A stretch of DNA of 53,032 nt, from positions 1 to 53,032 of the forward strand of contig NZ_BONX01000072.1 of the NCBI RefSeq assembly GCF_016862935.1. The letters are read 5' to 3'. Source of the stretch: Plantactinospora mayteni (GTDB lineage: Bacteria > Actinomycetota > Actinomycetes > Mycobacteriales > Micromonosporaceae). The notes under the pieces are model-generated. The model worked only from the letters and a program-made list of their open reading frames with translations, was not told the origin of the DNA and did no database searches. Both the position numbers and the translations under genes were made by a program. Shown piece after piece: positions 1 to 8,053 of this stretch (the first letter of the stretch is position 1; every line of letters begins with the position of its first letter).

Positions 1-28
1 CCCCCTGCCCCGGTGCAGCCTTGTACGT

Positions 29-1063
29 TTAGCCGTATCTGGTTCTGGGCTCCGAGCCGTGCCCGGACAGTGGGTGTGGTTGGCCGGTCATGGCGGCGAG
101 TGCGGTGGCGACGGCTTGTAGGTCGGCATTGATGTACGTGGTGGTGGCTGGGCCGGTGGAGTCGGTGTGTCCGGCGTAGGCGCGGGCGACGCCGTAGCCG
201 AAGTGGCGCTCGACCCAGGTCAGGGTGGTGTGGCGTAGCCAGTGAGTGGAGATGCCCTGGGCTGCCACCCACGGTAACTGTTCGCCGATGCGTTTCCACA
301 GGTGGTCGTAGCGGCGGCTGGTGATCGGCCGGCCGTTGCGGTAGCGCAGCAGCCGGTCGGTGGGCAGCGCCGCGCCACGGGCGCGGGCGTGTTCGTCGAG
401 GTGGGCGGCCAGGTCGAGGGTGATCGGTTGCCAGCGCAGGGTGGCACCCTTCTCAGTCAGTCGCACCAGCCCGCGGTCGGTGTTCAGGTCGTTCAGCCGT
501 AGCCCGAGCGCGCCGCCGCGGCGGCAGGCGGTCTCGGTGTGCAGACGCAGCACCAGGGCGTCAAGGATGACGTCGTTGCCGCTGGTACGAGCAGCAAGGT
601 TGATCGCCTCCAGTTCATCGGGGGTCAGGGCACGGCGGGTGCTCGGTAGTCGGCGGGGCTTGATCACCCGGTGGGCGGGGCTGGCAGCGGGATCGATGAG
701 CCTGTCGGCGATGGCCCGGTTGTAGATGGCGCGGGCGGCGGCGATCACGTGCTCGCCGGCGTGGCGGCCGTTGCGGCTGTTGCGCCGTGACCGGGCGGTC
801 GCGGCGATCTGTCGCTGCATGGCCTCGATGTCGCTGGCTGCGACAGCGTCCAAGGGACGGTCGCCCCACGCGGCGGCCATCCGCTGCCAGTAGGTGCCAT
901 AGGTACGGCGGGCACCCGGCCCGGCCGCGGCGACGACCTGGGGCAGGTACTCGGCCAGTGTCGGCAGGCCCGGACCGGGCTCGGCCTGCAGATCGGCGAC
1001 GGTGACGCCCAGATGGGCCAGCATTTGCCGCGCAGCAGCGACACGAGCGGGATTAGCCGACAT
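29..1063 (-). CDS. Tyrosine recombinase (phage/ICE-type integrase)
   Basis: This is a site-specific DNA strand-exchange enzyme. From the ATG at 1063 it is 344 residues. The N-terminal half looks like a SAM-like core-binding domain, and the C-terminal half carries the tyrosine-recombinase catalytic set: Arg in CRRGGAL (about residue 181), Lys in LTEKGA (about 205), HWLRH (His 274, Arg 277), His in AGHTD (299) and Tyr in TTTYI (310). All expected catalytic residues are visible, so it is probably active. A GTG nine bases upstream is an alternative start. The start overlaps the 3' end of the AbrB-like gene by 11 bases, so the two form an operon. It presumably belongs to an integrated element whose other end lies outside the window or is one of the degenerate repeats described here. 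Family confidence is high; the element it moves is unknown. Confidence 0.9.
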   Translation of the reverse strand: MSANPARVAAARQMLAHLGVTVADLQAEPGPGLPTLAEYLPQVVAAAGPGARRTYGTYWQRMAAAWGDRPLDAVAASDIEAMQRQIAATARSRRNSRNGRHAGEHVIAAARAIYNRAIADRLIDPAASPAHRVIKPRRLPSTRRALTPDELEAINLAARTSGNDVILDALVLRLHTETACRRGGALGLRLNDLNTDRGLVRLTEKGATLRWQPITLDLAAHLDEHARARGAALPTDRLLRYRNGRPITSRRYDHLWKRIGEQLPWVAAQGISTHWLRHTTLTWVERHFGYGVARAYAGHTDSTGPATTTYINADLQAVATALAAMTGQPHPLSGHGSEPRTRYG

Positions 1064-1538
1064 GATGACCACTGATCGCCTGCGCGTGAAGGTCGGCCAG
1101 CAGCCGTACGACGGTATTGGCCGGATGGATCACCAGCAGATCGTGGGCGACCAGGGCGGCGAGCAGCAGTGGCTGCCCCGGCACGATCGCGCACATCTGC
1201 CGTGCGCTGGCCGGTAACGGCAGTTCCCCTCGGCTGCCCACCACGTGTTGTCCGGCTGGCGCTGACGCGAGCACCAGCATCTCCCGCTGTGGGTGGATGT
1301 CGATGCGGTGGCCCGCCGGCCAGCGCAACGCTCCCAGCAGGCTGCGTTCTGTCACCCGACCGGACCGGTCCGGACGCGCCATACCGATCAAGACCTCGTC
1401 CAGTGAGGTGGCCCTTGGCGGACGTGGTGCGGGCAACGCCGGCATCGGCGCCGGACCGGGGCGCGGTCTGTCGGGAAGCGGGGCCGGAATGAGCACGCCG
1501 ATGAGTCGCTCGCGGTCGCGGCGGCGGGTTGGTGTCAT
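1053..1538 (-). CDS. AbrB/SpoVT-like DNA-binding protein paired with the integrase
   Basis: This 161-residue protein has a basic, Pro-rich N-terminus followed by a region from about residue 60 with a GRVTERSLLGAL segment and a second strand-rich segment, RGELPLPASARQMC. That pattern resembles the swapped-hairpin AbrB/MazE fold seen in actinobacterial proteins encoded next to tyrosine integrases. The likely role is transcriptional control of, or accessory function for, the integrase, with which it overlaps by 11 bases. The ATG at 1538 was chosen over an in-frame ATG at 1583; neither has a clear ribosome binding site. The family call rests on overall pattern and context, not on a catalytic motif. 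Confidence 0.55.
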   Translation of the reverse strand: MTPTRRRDRERLIGVLIPAPLPDRPRPGPAPMPALPAPRPPRATSLDEVLIGMARPDRSGRVTERSLLGALRWPAGHRIDIHPQREMLVLASAPAGQHVVGSRGELPLPASARQMCAIVPGQPLLLAALVAHDLLVIHPANTVVRLLADLHAQAISGHHVG

Positions 1539-1688
1539 GACCGGCCCAACCGCGGAACCGGCGCGACGCGCCGACGGCGACACACAACCCGCCGACGCAC
1601 AGAATCATGTGTTATTGCAGGTATGCAGGGCAGATGCCGGCACGGAATTGAATCTGGTTCATGTCTGGTGAAGCTCCACCAGGACTGG

Positions 1689-1780
1689 TGTCCGAGGATC
1701 GACACGAACCGATTCCCAACGGGGGCCACGGCTTTCCGGCGCTATCCCGCTCGGCTGATGGCCAGCCTACCTGGGCCATT
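1689..1780 (+). repeat. Copy A of a roughly 90-bp conserved element
   Basis: From TGTCCGAG at 1689 onward the sequence aligns with 13496-13583, sharing the blocks CCCAAC, CACGGCTTTCCGG, ATCCCGCT and GGCT with scattered substitutions and one five-base indel. A short inverted repeat (GTGTC ... GACAC) lies at its start. Both copies have the same orientation. It could be a recombination site, an old IS end or a gene remnant; no function is proven. Confidence 0.6.
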
Positions 1781-1849
1781 GTGGTCGCACCGTCCCATGC
1801 AGAGGTGACACGAGGTCTGGCGACGCCGCCGGGGCCGGAGCGACCAGGT

Positions 1850-1883
1850 GTCGCTTGCCACGAGGATGCTCGTGGCAAGCGAC
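1850..1883. terminator. Perfect 15-bp stem-loop
   Basis: The arms GTCGCTTGCCACGAG and CTCGTGGCAAGCGAC are perfect reverse complements around the loop GATG. No U-tract follows on either strand, which is common for actinobacterial terminators. The gene it served may have been lost, since only a pseudogene lies to the right and the integrase operon faces away to the left. A protein-binding site is the alternative. Confidence 0.5.
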
Positions 1884-1947
1884 TACCAAGCGGGCCATGA
1901 GATGTCGCTGCGCTGTGATCGAGGGTCGGGACACCAAGGCGGGGTGA

Positions 1948-2394
1948 CGTGGCTCAAGCGAGACCCTGCGCTCGCCGTACTACTCACCGGGTCTCACGCG
2001 GTTGGCCGCCCGGCTCGCCTCGGGACCGGCCGGACCGATCGCTGTCGCGGTGGCGAGCATGCACGGCGACGGGCGGGTGCGGGAACGAGCGGTTAGGGCG
2101 ACGCTGAAGCGGCCGGCGGGGGAGTTGGTGCCGTTGCTGGTGCTGCGCACTGCCGGCTGGGTGGCCCCGGTACGTGACCGGGCGCGGGCCGGGCTGGCGA
2201 TGCTGCTGGCGGGTGATCCGGGCGGCTGTCTTCGGGCGCTGCCCACCATTCTGGCGGGGGAGTCGCGGACCCGCGCCGGCTTCGCCGGGTGCCGGCGGGA
2301 GGGGTTGGTGAGCGTGCCGTCGCGGCGGCAGCGCGGCCCCGCGTCATGCCGCTTGGCTTGCCCGAGTTGTCGTGCGTGTTCTGCTGTGATGTAG
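1948..2394 (+). pseudogene. Truncated HEAT-repeat-like protein remnant
   Basis: An open frame beginning after a TGA at 1945 reads as a helical-repeat protein: it contains SPYYSPGLTRLAARLA, then MHGDGRVRERAV and LVLRTAGWVAPVRDRAR. This style is typical of large actinobacterial HEAT-repeat proteins of unknown function. After about residue 110 the frame degenerates into Arg/Cys-rich sequence and stops at 2394. No proper start or ribosome binding site is visible and normal homologues are far longer (from memory). I read it as a fragment left by rearrangement just upstream of the next gene. Confidence 0.45.
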
Positions 2395-2396
2395 CG

Positions 2397-3638
2397 GTGA
2401 GGGCGAAGGATACGAACGAGCTGACCGTGCTGGTGGACCGGTTGCGACGGGATCGTCGCCGTGACCCGTACGCGGGCCGGGATGCCTACTCCCGGGCCGC
2501 GCGTGAGGTCGCGGACCGCTGCCAGAGACTGATCGACGCGGGTGAGGCGGCGGTCGCGGTGCCCGTGCTGCGCAAGGCGGCCGACCGGATGACGAGCGCC
2601 CTGATGTACATGGACAGTTCCTCCGGGGTGCTCGGCAACGACCTGGCGAACCTGATGGAGGTGTACGCCCGGGCGTGCCGGGCCGCGCCGCCTCGGCCCG
2701 CTGGGCTGGCAGGGTGGCTGGTGAAGCTGGTGTGCGATGGCCCCGGCTGGCCGGCGGTGGTGCTGCGCGAGTGGGCATCGGCGTTGGGGGCGAAGGGCCT
2801 GACCGAGATGGCACGGTTGGTTGACGAGCGTGCCGCCGCGGCCGACCCCGATGACTGGCATCAGCAGTGGGCGGTGCGGTACCTGCGGGAGCAGTTGGCC
2901 GAGGTCTCCGGCGACGTGGACCGCCACGTGCGGGTACTGGCGGAGCACCTGGTCAGTGCCGACCAGTACGGGCGGATCGTACGGGTACTGGCGCAGGCGT
3001 ACCGGCTCGCCGAGGCGATCAACTGGGCCCGACGCGGGCTTGTTGAGTATCCGTCCGGCTACCAGTCGGTGAAGCTACGCGACCTGCTGGTGCGGCTGCT
3101 GATCGAGACTGGTGGACCTGAGGCGGCGGTGGCCGAACGCCGGGCGGCGTTCGGTGGCCGGCCGGCGATCGACAACTTCCGGTCGCTGCTGGCGACGGTG
3201 GCCGAGACCGACCGGGATGCCGCGCACACCGAGTGGGCGTTGGCGGTGGTGCGTGACCGCGCCGCACGGCAGGAGGTTTACCTGCCCGATCTGATCGACG
3301 TGCTGGTGCTGGCCGGTCGTGACGACGAGGCGTGGCACACCGGGCTGGCGCGCCTGGACGAGTTGCCCGCCCGGCAACGCGTCGAGCTGCTGGAGTTACG
3401 GCGGCGGACCCACCCGGCCGAGGTGCGGGAACCCTATCGGGCGCTCATCGACGCCCAACTGCTGGACTCGTACGACAAACGCCGCTACGACAAGGCGATC
3501 ACGCTGCTGTGCAGCCTACGCGAGGCGTACACGGCCACCAGCGAGACCGCGCGGTTCGACGCCTACCTGCGAGCGTTACGCGCAGAACACAAGCGTCGGC
3601 CGACGTTCCTGGCCAAGCTCGACGCCGCTCGGCTATGA
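2397..3638 (+). CDS. Helical-repeat partner of the SWIM zinc-finger protein
   Basis: This protein of about 413 residues is rich in Leu/Ala/Arg helices, with several TPR- or HEAT-like hairpins, for example around VRVLAEHLVSADQYGRI and RRYDKAITLLCSLREAY. The GTG at 2397 (VRAKDTNEL) was preferred because the upstream sequence looks non-coding, but no clear ribosome binding site supports it. Its TGA overlaps the ATG of the following SWIM protein as ATGA, so the two are translationally coupled. The C-terminal part resembles helical regions that accompany SWIM domains in actinobacterial proteins. The function is unknown; it is probably a scaffold or binding partner. Confidence 0.65.
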   Translation: MRAKDTNELTVLVDRLRRDRRRDPYAGRDAYSRAAREVADRCQRLIDAGEAAVAVPVLRKAADRMTSALMYMDSSSGVLGNDLANLMEVYARACRAAPPRPAGLAGWLVKLVCDGPGWPAVVLREWASALGAKGLTEMARLVDERAAAADPDDWHQQWAVRYLREQLAEVSGDVDRHVRVLAEHLVSADQYGRIVRVLAQAYRLAEAINWARRGLVEYPSGYQSVKLRDLLVRLLIETGGPEAAVAERRAAFGGRPAIDNFRSLLATVAETDRDAAHTEWALAVVRDRAARQEVYLPDLIDVLVLAGRDDEAWHTGLARLDELPARQRVELLELRRRTHPAEVREPYRALIDAQLLDSYDKRRYDKAITLLCSLREAYTATSETARFDAYLRALRAEHKRRPTFLAKLDAARL

Positions 3639-4552
3639 CCCGACCGGTAGGGTGTACGCCCGTGGCGGTCCGCATCGATGTTGAGGCGTTTCGTGATTCG
3701 ATCCCGACGGCCGTGGGTGAGGCTGCGGCACGGCTGTTGACCGACGACAGCGTTGGTGAGTTGGAGCCGGCCGGTGGCGGTTTCCAGGCGGTGATACGCG
3801 ACCGCAGTGCCGCCTTCCAGCCGTGGGTGGGCATCGTTGACGGGGTGTTTACCGACGATTGCGATTGCGGGATCATCGGGGATGAGCTTTGCGCGCATGC
3901 GGTCGCGACAGCGTTGACCGCGTTCACCGCGGGCGTCGCCTTCTCCGGCGCCGCAACCCCACCCGGCGCCGTCCCCGCGGAGCCCGAACGCGCCCAGTAC
4001 CTTGAGGCGGTGCAGCGCCTCTCGCCCCGCCAGTTGGCGGACCTGGTGGCGGGGTACGCGGTTCGGGACCGCCTGTTCGCCACCCTGTTGCTGGGCGAGG
4101 CCGGCATGCTCAACGGCGCCGACGAGTCCGGTCTCGCCGATTTCCGCGCTGCTGTCCGGGACGCGTCGAAGGTGACCACCGGTAGCAGGTGGCAGATTTC
4201 TGATGTGGAGGCCGCCGGGCACCGCTTGGCTGCCGAGGTCGAGATCCTGTGCGCCCGCCCCGCGACCCCTACTGCGCTTGAATTGGTCGAGGAGGCCATC
4301 CTCGTCTGGGACGAACTATCCGGACACCTCCGCGACGCCTACCACATCACCCGCACCGAACCGGAGGAGATCACTGAGCCGCTCGTGGGCGTACACCGTG
4401 ACCTGTGCGAACGCCTCGACCTTGACCCGGACGAGATCGCCGAGCGGCTCAACCGGATCGTCGAACGCTGCCACTACGACACCATGGACGTTGGTATGTA
4501 CGCCGACCTGCTCGGCGAGTACGCGGGCACGGTCACATCCGCCCGCTGGTAG
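3635..4552 (+). CDS. SWIM zinc-finger protein
   Basis: This 305-residue protein carries a SWIM zinc finger: Cys 76, Cys 78, Cys 86 and His 88 in the pattern CDC-x7-CAH. SWIM domains bind DNA or proteins and occur in bacterial SWI/SNF-associated proteins and in stand-alone actinobacterial proteins. The remainder is acidic and helical, with no catalytic motif that I recognise. The start overlaps the upstream stop codon (ATGA), so it is co-translated with the helical-repeat protein; a nearby GTG in front of AVRIDVEAF is an alternative start. No helicase gene is adjacent, so the pair acts either alone or with a partner encoded elsewhere. Confidence 0.75.
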   Translation: MTRPVGCTPVAVRIDVEAFRDSIPTAVGEAAARLLTDDSVGELEPAGGGFQAVIRDRSAAFQPWVGIVDGVFTDDCDCGIIGDELCAHAVATALTAFTAGVAFSGAATPPGAVPAEPERAQYLEAVQRLSPRQLADLVAGYAVRDRLFATLLLGEAGMLNGADESGLADFRAAVRDASKVTTGSRWQISDVEAAGHRLAAEVEILCARPATPTALELVEEAILVWDELSGHLRDAYHITRTEPEEITEPLVGVHRDLCERLDLDPDEIAERLNRIVERCHYDTMDVGMYADLLGEYAGTVTSARW

Positions 4553-4712
4553 CCCCGCTGCGCCACGAAGACGTACTCCCGTCCAGGACGGTCCGGCGTT
4601 TCTCGCGCGTCGAGGGTGGTGAAACCGTTGGCGACTTCCTACCCCTGCCGAGCCGGTTCGCGCCGTTCGCCCTTCCAGCCCCTCCGACACAACCCGCAAG
4701 CGATGAACAGAC

Positions 4713-5183
4713 TCAGTCGTCGTAGAACGTCAGGTCGCAGTGCCGGCACTTCCGTCCCCACCAATCCGTGTGCCAGTCGTGGTGCTCGTCGAGCCGGCGG
4801 ATGTCGCCGCAGACCACGCAGAGAAAGGCGTACTGGCAGTCGGAGATGTCGTAGCCCCGACGGCGGTGCGCCGGCACCTCCCGGAGCGGGACGGTACGCA
4901 GGCCCTGCGTCGTGTGCGTGAGCCACCGCTCCTCGATCCCGCACCGACCGCAGACCTTGACGCGCTCAGAGAGCCGGTCTCCGTCGCCGGCCTCGCCGTA
5001 GTCGTGCACGGTCCGGGCGGGCAGCAAGGTGCGACCACAGCCGCAGCGCGGCTGCCGGCCGCACGGGTTGGCGGGATCGGTCGCTGTCAGATGCGGCAAC
5101 TCCGCGTGGGAGTGCAGGGTGAGCAGGCACATCGTCCGGCGGATCCAGCCGAGAGACCGAGCCGGTGGTGCAGATGACGCCAT
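4713..5183 (-). CDS. Small multi-zinc-ribbon protein
   Basis: This 156-residue protein has three clear CxxC knuckles, CGRCG, CVVCG and CRHC, plus a Cys-rich CGRQPRCGCG segment. Together they could form two zinc ribbons. His- and Trp-rich stretches (DEHHDWHTDWWG) lie between the last knuckles. The ATG at 5183 has a good ribosome binding site (GGGAGG, six bases upstream), which supports it as a real gene. No enzyme motif is visible. A nucleic-acid or protein-binding role is the most that can be inferred. It stands alone, with neighbours in other orientations. Confidence 0.6.
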   Translation of the reverse strand: MASSAPPARSLGWIRRTMCLLTLHSHAELPHLTATDPANPCGRQPRCGCGRTLLPARTVHDYGEAGDGDRLSERVKVCGRCGIEERWLTHTTQGLRTVPLREVPAHRRRGYDISDCQYAFLCVVCGDIRRLDEHHDWHTDWWGRKCRHCDLTFYDD

Positions 5184-5392
5184 CGGCCGCCTCCCGACCG
5201 ACCGCCCGCTTCGAGGGGTCCCACCAGGATAGGTCGACTGACCGCGCCCGTACAGATTCGTACGGTGACGGTCGGGCTTGTCGAATCTGAGCAGCGATGT
5301 TGTTGACAGATCGCGCGGCCGGGGTGCGTTGTCGGAAGAGCGGGTGGCAACGTCGGCTCCGGCTGATTCGACCGTTCGGCCGGGTACCTCCG

Positions 5393-5653
5393 TCAGCCCG
5401 GGTACTTGCCGTCCGGCGAGCGGACGCAGGGGGACATCACGATCAGGGCGATCCAGACCCGGTCACCCGAGGTCGTCCAGGAGAACTGGAAGCCGTCGAC
5501 GGGGTTGACCAGATCCAACTCGGCACCGGCGCCCCCGGGCAGGACCCGGAAGTTCTTGAGCTCATACCCCTTCGCGGTCCACTCGTCGCGGAGCCGTTCC
5601 AGCACCACGGTGTGGCGCTCGACGGGGAGCGTCACGTGGCTGAACCGTGTCGA
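5393..5653 (-). pseudogene. 3' remnant of a small secreted/lipoprotein-like gene
   Basis: The minus-strand frame reads as a compact alpha/beta protein end, with RLRDEWTAKGYELKNF, VDGFQFSWTTSG and a terminal LIVMSPCVRSPDGKYPG. This style is typical of the C-terminus of small actinobacterial lipoproteins. There is no signal sequence: upstream the frame runs into transposase-derived DNA from about 5676, so the 5' end was lost by IS insertion or deletion. It is probably not expressed. Confidence 0.45.
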
Positions 5654-5675
5654 TCTTCCAGGGCACAGGCTGACG

Positions 5676-5864
5676 TTGCGTAGGGCTTTGAAGGTCATTG
5701 ACGAGTACGTCAGGCACTACAACGAGCATCGGTCGCACCAGGGCTGCGTTCAACGCCCTCCGGCCGTTGACTCGTCCCTGCCACCGGTGGCCGACCTGAC
5801 CGAGATCAGGGTACGCCGCTGGAAAATCCTGCACAGCATGATCAGCGAATACTCGCAGGCAGCG
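5676..5864 (+). pseudogene. Integrase-core (IS481/IS3-like) transposase 3' fragment
   Basis: The + frame contains VIDEYVRHYNEHRSHQG followed by a Pro-rich linker and RVRRWKILHSMISEYSQAA. This is the characteristic C-terminal end of rve-type transposases, whose last catalytic Glu lies upstream in the missing part. Everything 5' of the motif, including most of the DDE domain, is absent. It marks an IS that truncated the neighbouring minus-strand gene. A fragment from the opposite end of such a transposase lies at 10.0 kb. Confidence 0.7.
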
Positions 5865-6023
5865 CAGCCAGAGCCGGGTTTACGAACGGCACAAGCTGAC
5901 GGTGCCGGCCACCTGGCCGCGCCGCCAGCTCGTGCACTCGTCAGTCTCCCGCGCGGGTAGCGTACGGCCCGCCACCGTCTGACGTCGCCGCATTCACTTG
6001 ACCTGCCAGAGTACGAGTTCTTC

Positions 6024-6596
6024 TCAGGAGCAGGCAGCAACGACGGCTTTCTCGGCGCTTCGCATCGCGGGCAACTCGATCACGGCTTTAAGCTTCGCCT
6101 GATCACTGTCGGATCCTTCGACGGCGACGATCGCCTGCTCCACCGCCAGTTGGTACGCGGAGATCTTCGCCTTGAGCTGCGGGTCGCCGGTGAGTTCGGC
6201 GGCTGCGGCCACGTTAACATGCATGGCGGTGTAGGGCGCATTCAGGTCATTCGTGGCCTTGGCAAGGTCTTCCTTCGAAAGTCCGCTCTGGGAAAGAACC
6301 GCGGCCACCGGAGCAAGCGCCTCGAGGGCGGTCTTGCGAGCCTTCATCACGGCATCGCATGCGGGGGCGGTCTTCGGGTCGCGCGTTCCATCGGGCGAGG
6401 CTGGACCTGCGGACGTGCCCGCTTCAGCGGACACGGTGGGGCCCGTCGATGCGGTCGGGTCGGCCGGTATGCTCGGGCCGGTGGATGCGGTCGACCGTGA
6501 CGACGCGGTCGGAGTCGCTTCGCCGCATGCGGATGCACTCGCTAGCGTGAGAGCTACGAGAGCGGTGCCGAGCAGCCGTCCTGTTTCGAGTCGCAT
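6024..6596 (-). CDS. Secreted lipoprotein of unknown function
   Basis: This is a 190-residue lipoprotein. The ATG at 6596 has a GGAG ribosome binding site and is followed by MRLETGRLLGTALVALTLAS and a lipobox ending in SAC, so it should be lipidated and anchored outside the membrane. A Ser/Thr/Pro/Ala-rich linker of about 60 residues leads into a mostly helical domain with a conserved-looking Cys pair (one in APACDAVMKA, one at the C-terminus, VVAACS). No known ligand-binding signature was recognised. It lies just downstream of, and in the same direction as, the NicO-type metal exporter (65-base gap), so it may be cotranscribed and act in envelope metal handling, but this is inference. Confidence 0.75.
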   Translation of the reverse strand: MRLETGRLLGTALVALTLASASACGEATPTASSRSTASTGPSIPADPTASTGPTVSAEAGTSAGPASPDGTRDPKTAPACDAVMKARKTALEALAPVAAVLSQSGLSKEDLAKATNDLNAPYTAMHVNVAAAAELTGDPQLKAKISAYQLAVEQAIVAVEGSDSDQAKLKAVIELPAMRSAEKAVVAACS

Positions 6597-6661
6597 GGAA
6601 ACTCCATTCTGTCCGTTCAATGCGTCGGGCGGGGCGGGGTTCAAGTTGAAACGGATTGGGC

Positions 6662-7885
6662 TCAGAGAGCGAACACGGCTCGGGCGGCCAGGCCGAATCC
6701 CAACACGATGATGACCGAGCCGGTTGCTTCCGCCGGCACGGTAAGTCGGCCAAGCCATGCCCAGCGGTCGCGTACCCGCAGCAGCAACAGTCCCGCGGCG
6801 GTCAGCGCGCCAGCCATCCCTAAGCCATAGACGATTATCAGAATGATGCCGAGCCAGAGACGACCGAGCGCTGCCGCGCCGAGCAAGACGACCAAAGCGG
6901 TGGGGCTGGGTACGAGGCCACCGGCGATACCAAGGGCCGCGAGGCTGTTGGGGCGGCTGTCGTGGTGATGGTGATGGTCATGGTGGTGGTGATGCGGCCC
7001 GTGGTGGTGATGGGTATGCCGGTGGCGCAGACCGCTGATGAGGATGCCTGCTCCTATGGCGGTGATCAGGATACCGCTGGCCACGCCGAGCCATTTGAGC
7101 ACGGATTCGGCGGCCAGGCCGGCGAACGCGGTGGTGGCGATGCCGAGTATCAGCACGCTGGCGGTGTGGGTGAGGGTGACGGTCCCGCCGACGATGACCG
7201 CGTCGCGCCGTCGTCCTTGCCGGCCGGCCAGATACAGGGCCATCACGGTCTTGCCGTGCCCGGGAAGTGCTGCGTGCGCAGCGCCCAGAAGCGCCGCCAT
7301 GAGCACGGCGAGCAGCAGGACGTGCGGGGACGGGTCTCCGATGGCGCCGGCCAGCCAAGCCTCGCCGCGCTGCAGCCAGCCGCGTTGCGGCGTGGGAGCG
7401 GCGGCGGACGCGGTTGCGTCAGCTCCGGACTGCAAGGTCAGCTGCGCCGACCGCTCGTACGGCGGCAGGTCTGTCGGTAGGGAGACACCGGCGCCTGCCA
7501 CCACGATTTGGTTGGCGCCGACACGATCTGTCAGGTACCGGTTCACCACTGAGACGGTTGCCGGTGTGCCGAGTGTGGCCGGGGCCGACAGCCTGCATGT
7601 GAGCCGGCTGGTTTCGACGCCGGTGGCGCCTTGCCGCTTCAGCTCCCGTGATTGGACGGTCCATTGCAGAGGCGCGGCTCCGACGCGCGCCTCGAGTTTG
7701 GAGGCAAAGGTAGCGCAGTCCGGCGTAAGCTGCTTTGTCGCCACTTCGCCAACATCGAGCACGGCGACGACATCGATGCGATCCTTGTGCAGCGTCAGCT
7801 CGACCAGCTGGTCGACCGAGAACGGGGTCAGCGGGTGGGCGGCGATAGCCGCGCTGAGCAGGATCGTGGGGATCACGAGACACAC
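6662..7885 (-). CDS. NicO-family Ni/Co efflux protein with His-rich loop
   Basis: This 407-residue membrane protein has an N-terminal signal or TM segment, an extracytoplasmic domain of about 170 residues, and about six hydrophobic segments. It carries the NicO hallmark HAALPGHGKTVMALYL (about residue 205), where His and Asp/Gly positions form the metal path. Between two TM segments (about residues 287-312) is a stretch almost purely of His with Asp, typical of RcnA/NicO metal-sensing loops. The family exports Ni2+ or Co2+. The reported start is a GTG; another GTG at 7876 has a better-placed GGAG and may be the true one. A lipoprotein gene follows 65 bases downstream. No riboswitch or metal-responsive operator was recognised. 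Confidence 0.85.
   Translation of the reverse strand: MCLVIPTILLSAAIAAHPLTPFSVDQLVELTLHKDRIDVVAVLDVGEVATKQLTPDCATFASKLEARVGAAPLQWTVQSRELKRQGATGVETSRLTCRLSAPATLGTPATVSVVNRYLTDRVGANQIVVAGAGVSLPTDLPPYERSAQLTLQSGADATASAAAPTPQRGWLQRGEAWLAGAIGDPSPHVLLLAVLMAALLGAAHAALPGHGKTVMALYLAGRQGRRRDAVIVGGTVTLTHTASVLILGIATTAFAGLAAESVLKWLGVASGILITAIGAGILISGLRHRHTHHHHGPHHHHHDHHHHHDSRPNSLAALGIAGGLVPSPTALVVLLGAAALGRLWLGIILIIVYGLGMAGALTAAGLLLLRVRDRWAWLGRLTVPAEATGSVIIVLGFGLAARAVFAL
6962..7020. repeat. Low-complexity CAC/CAT (His codon) tract
   Basis: A run of GTG/ATG triplets on the + strand is the complement of the His-rich loop codons of the NicO gene. It explains spurious open frames on the + strand here and is a likely hot spot for length change by slippage. 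Confidence 0.8.
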
Positions 7886-7968
7886 TCCGTGGCGGTTGTT
7901 GGCTCACATGGTCGAGGGGAGGGGCGAGCCCGTCGTCGCGGATTCCGGTGAATGCAGCGGCGATGTTG

Positions 7969-7999
7969 GTGAAGGTGCGGCGGACCGCCGCACCTTCAC
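7969..7999 (-). terminator. Perfect 15-bp hairpin behind the metallophosphoesterase
   Basis: The arms GTGAAGGTGCGGCGG and CCGCCGCACCTTCAC are perfect reverse complements separated by one base. It lies 55 bases downstream of the stop of the minus-strand metallophosphoesterase gene and upstream of the NicO gene. There is no U-tract on the minus strand, as is usual for GC-rich actinobacterial terminators. It probably ends the phosphoesterase transcript. Confidence 0.75.
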
Positions 8000-8053
8000 A
8001 AAAGGGGCAGTGCGCTTCCAGGTTCGGACCATTTGTTGCAGGGACGCTGCTCT

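Larger units (their letters stand above)
1539..1947. other. Intergenic region with a conserved element and a strong hairpin
   Basis: I see no convincing gene in these 409 bases. The stretch holds a roughly 90-base element also found behind the serine recombinase at 13.5 kb, and a perfect 15-bp hairpin at 1850-1883. The upstream region of the integrase operon also lies here, but I cannot name its promoter. Confidence 0.6.

Noticed and set aside
745-1608. 287-codon minus-strand frame across the integrase/AbrB junction
   Set aside because: It is Arg/Pro/Gly-rich, and two real genes in other frames explain the region.
6962-7020. Triplet repeat considered as a microsatellite or CRISPR-like array
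   Set aside because: It is fully explained by His codons of the NicO loop, and there are no spacer units.
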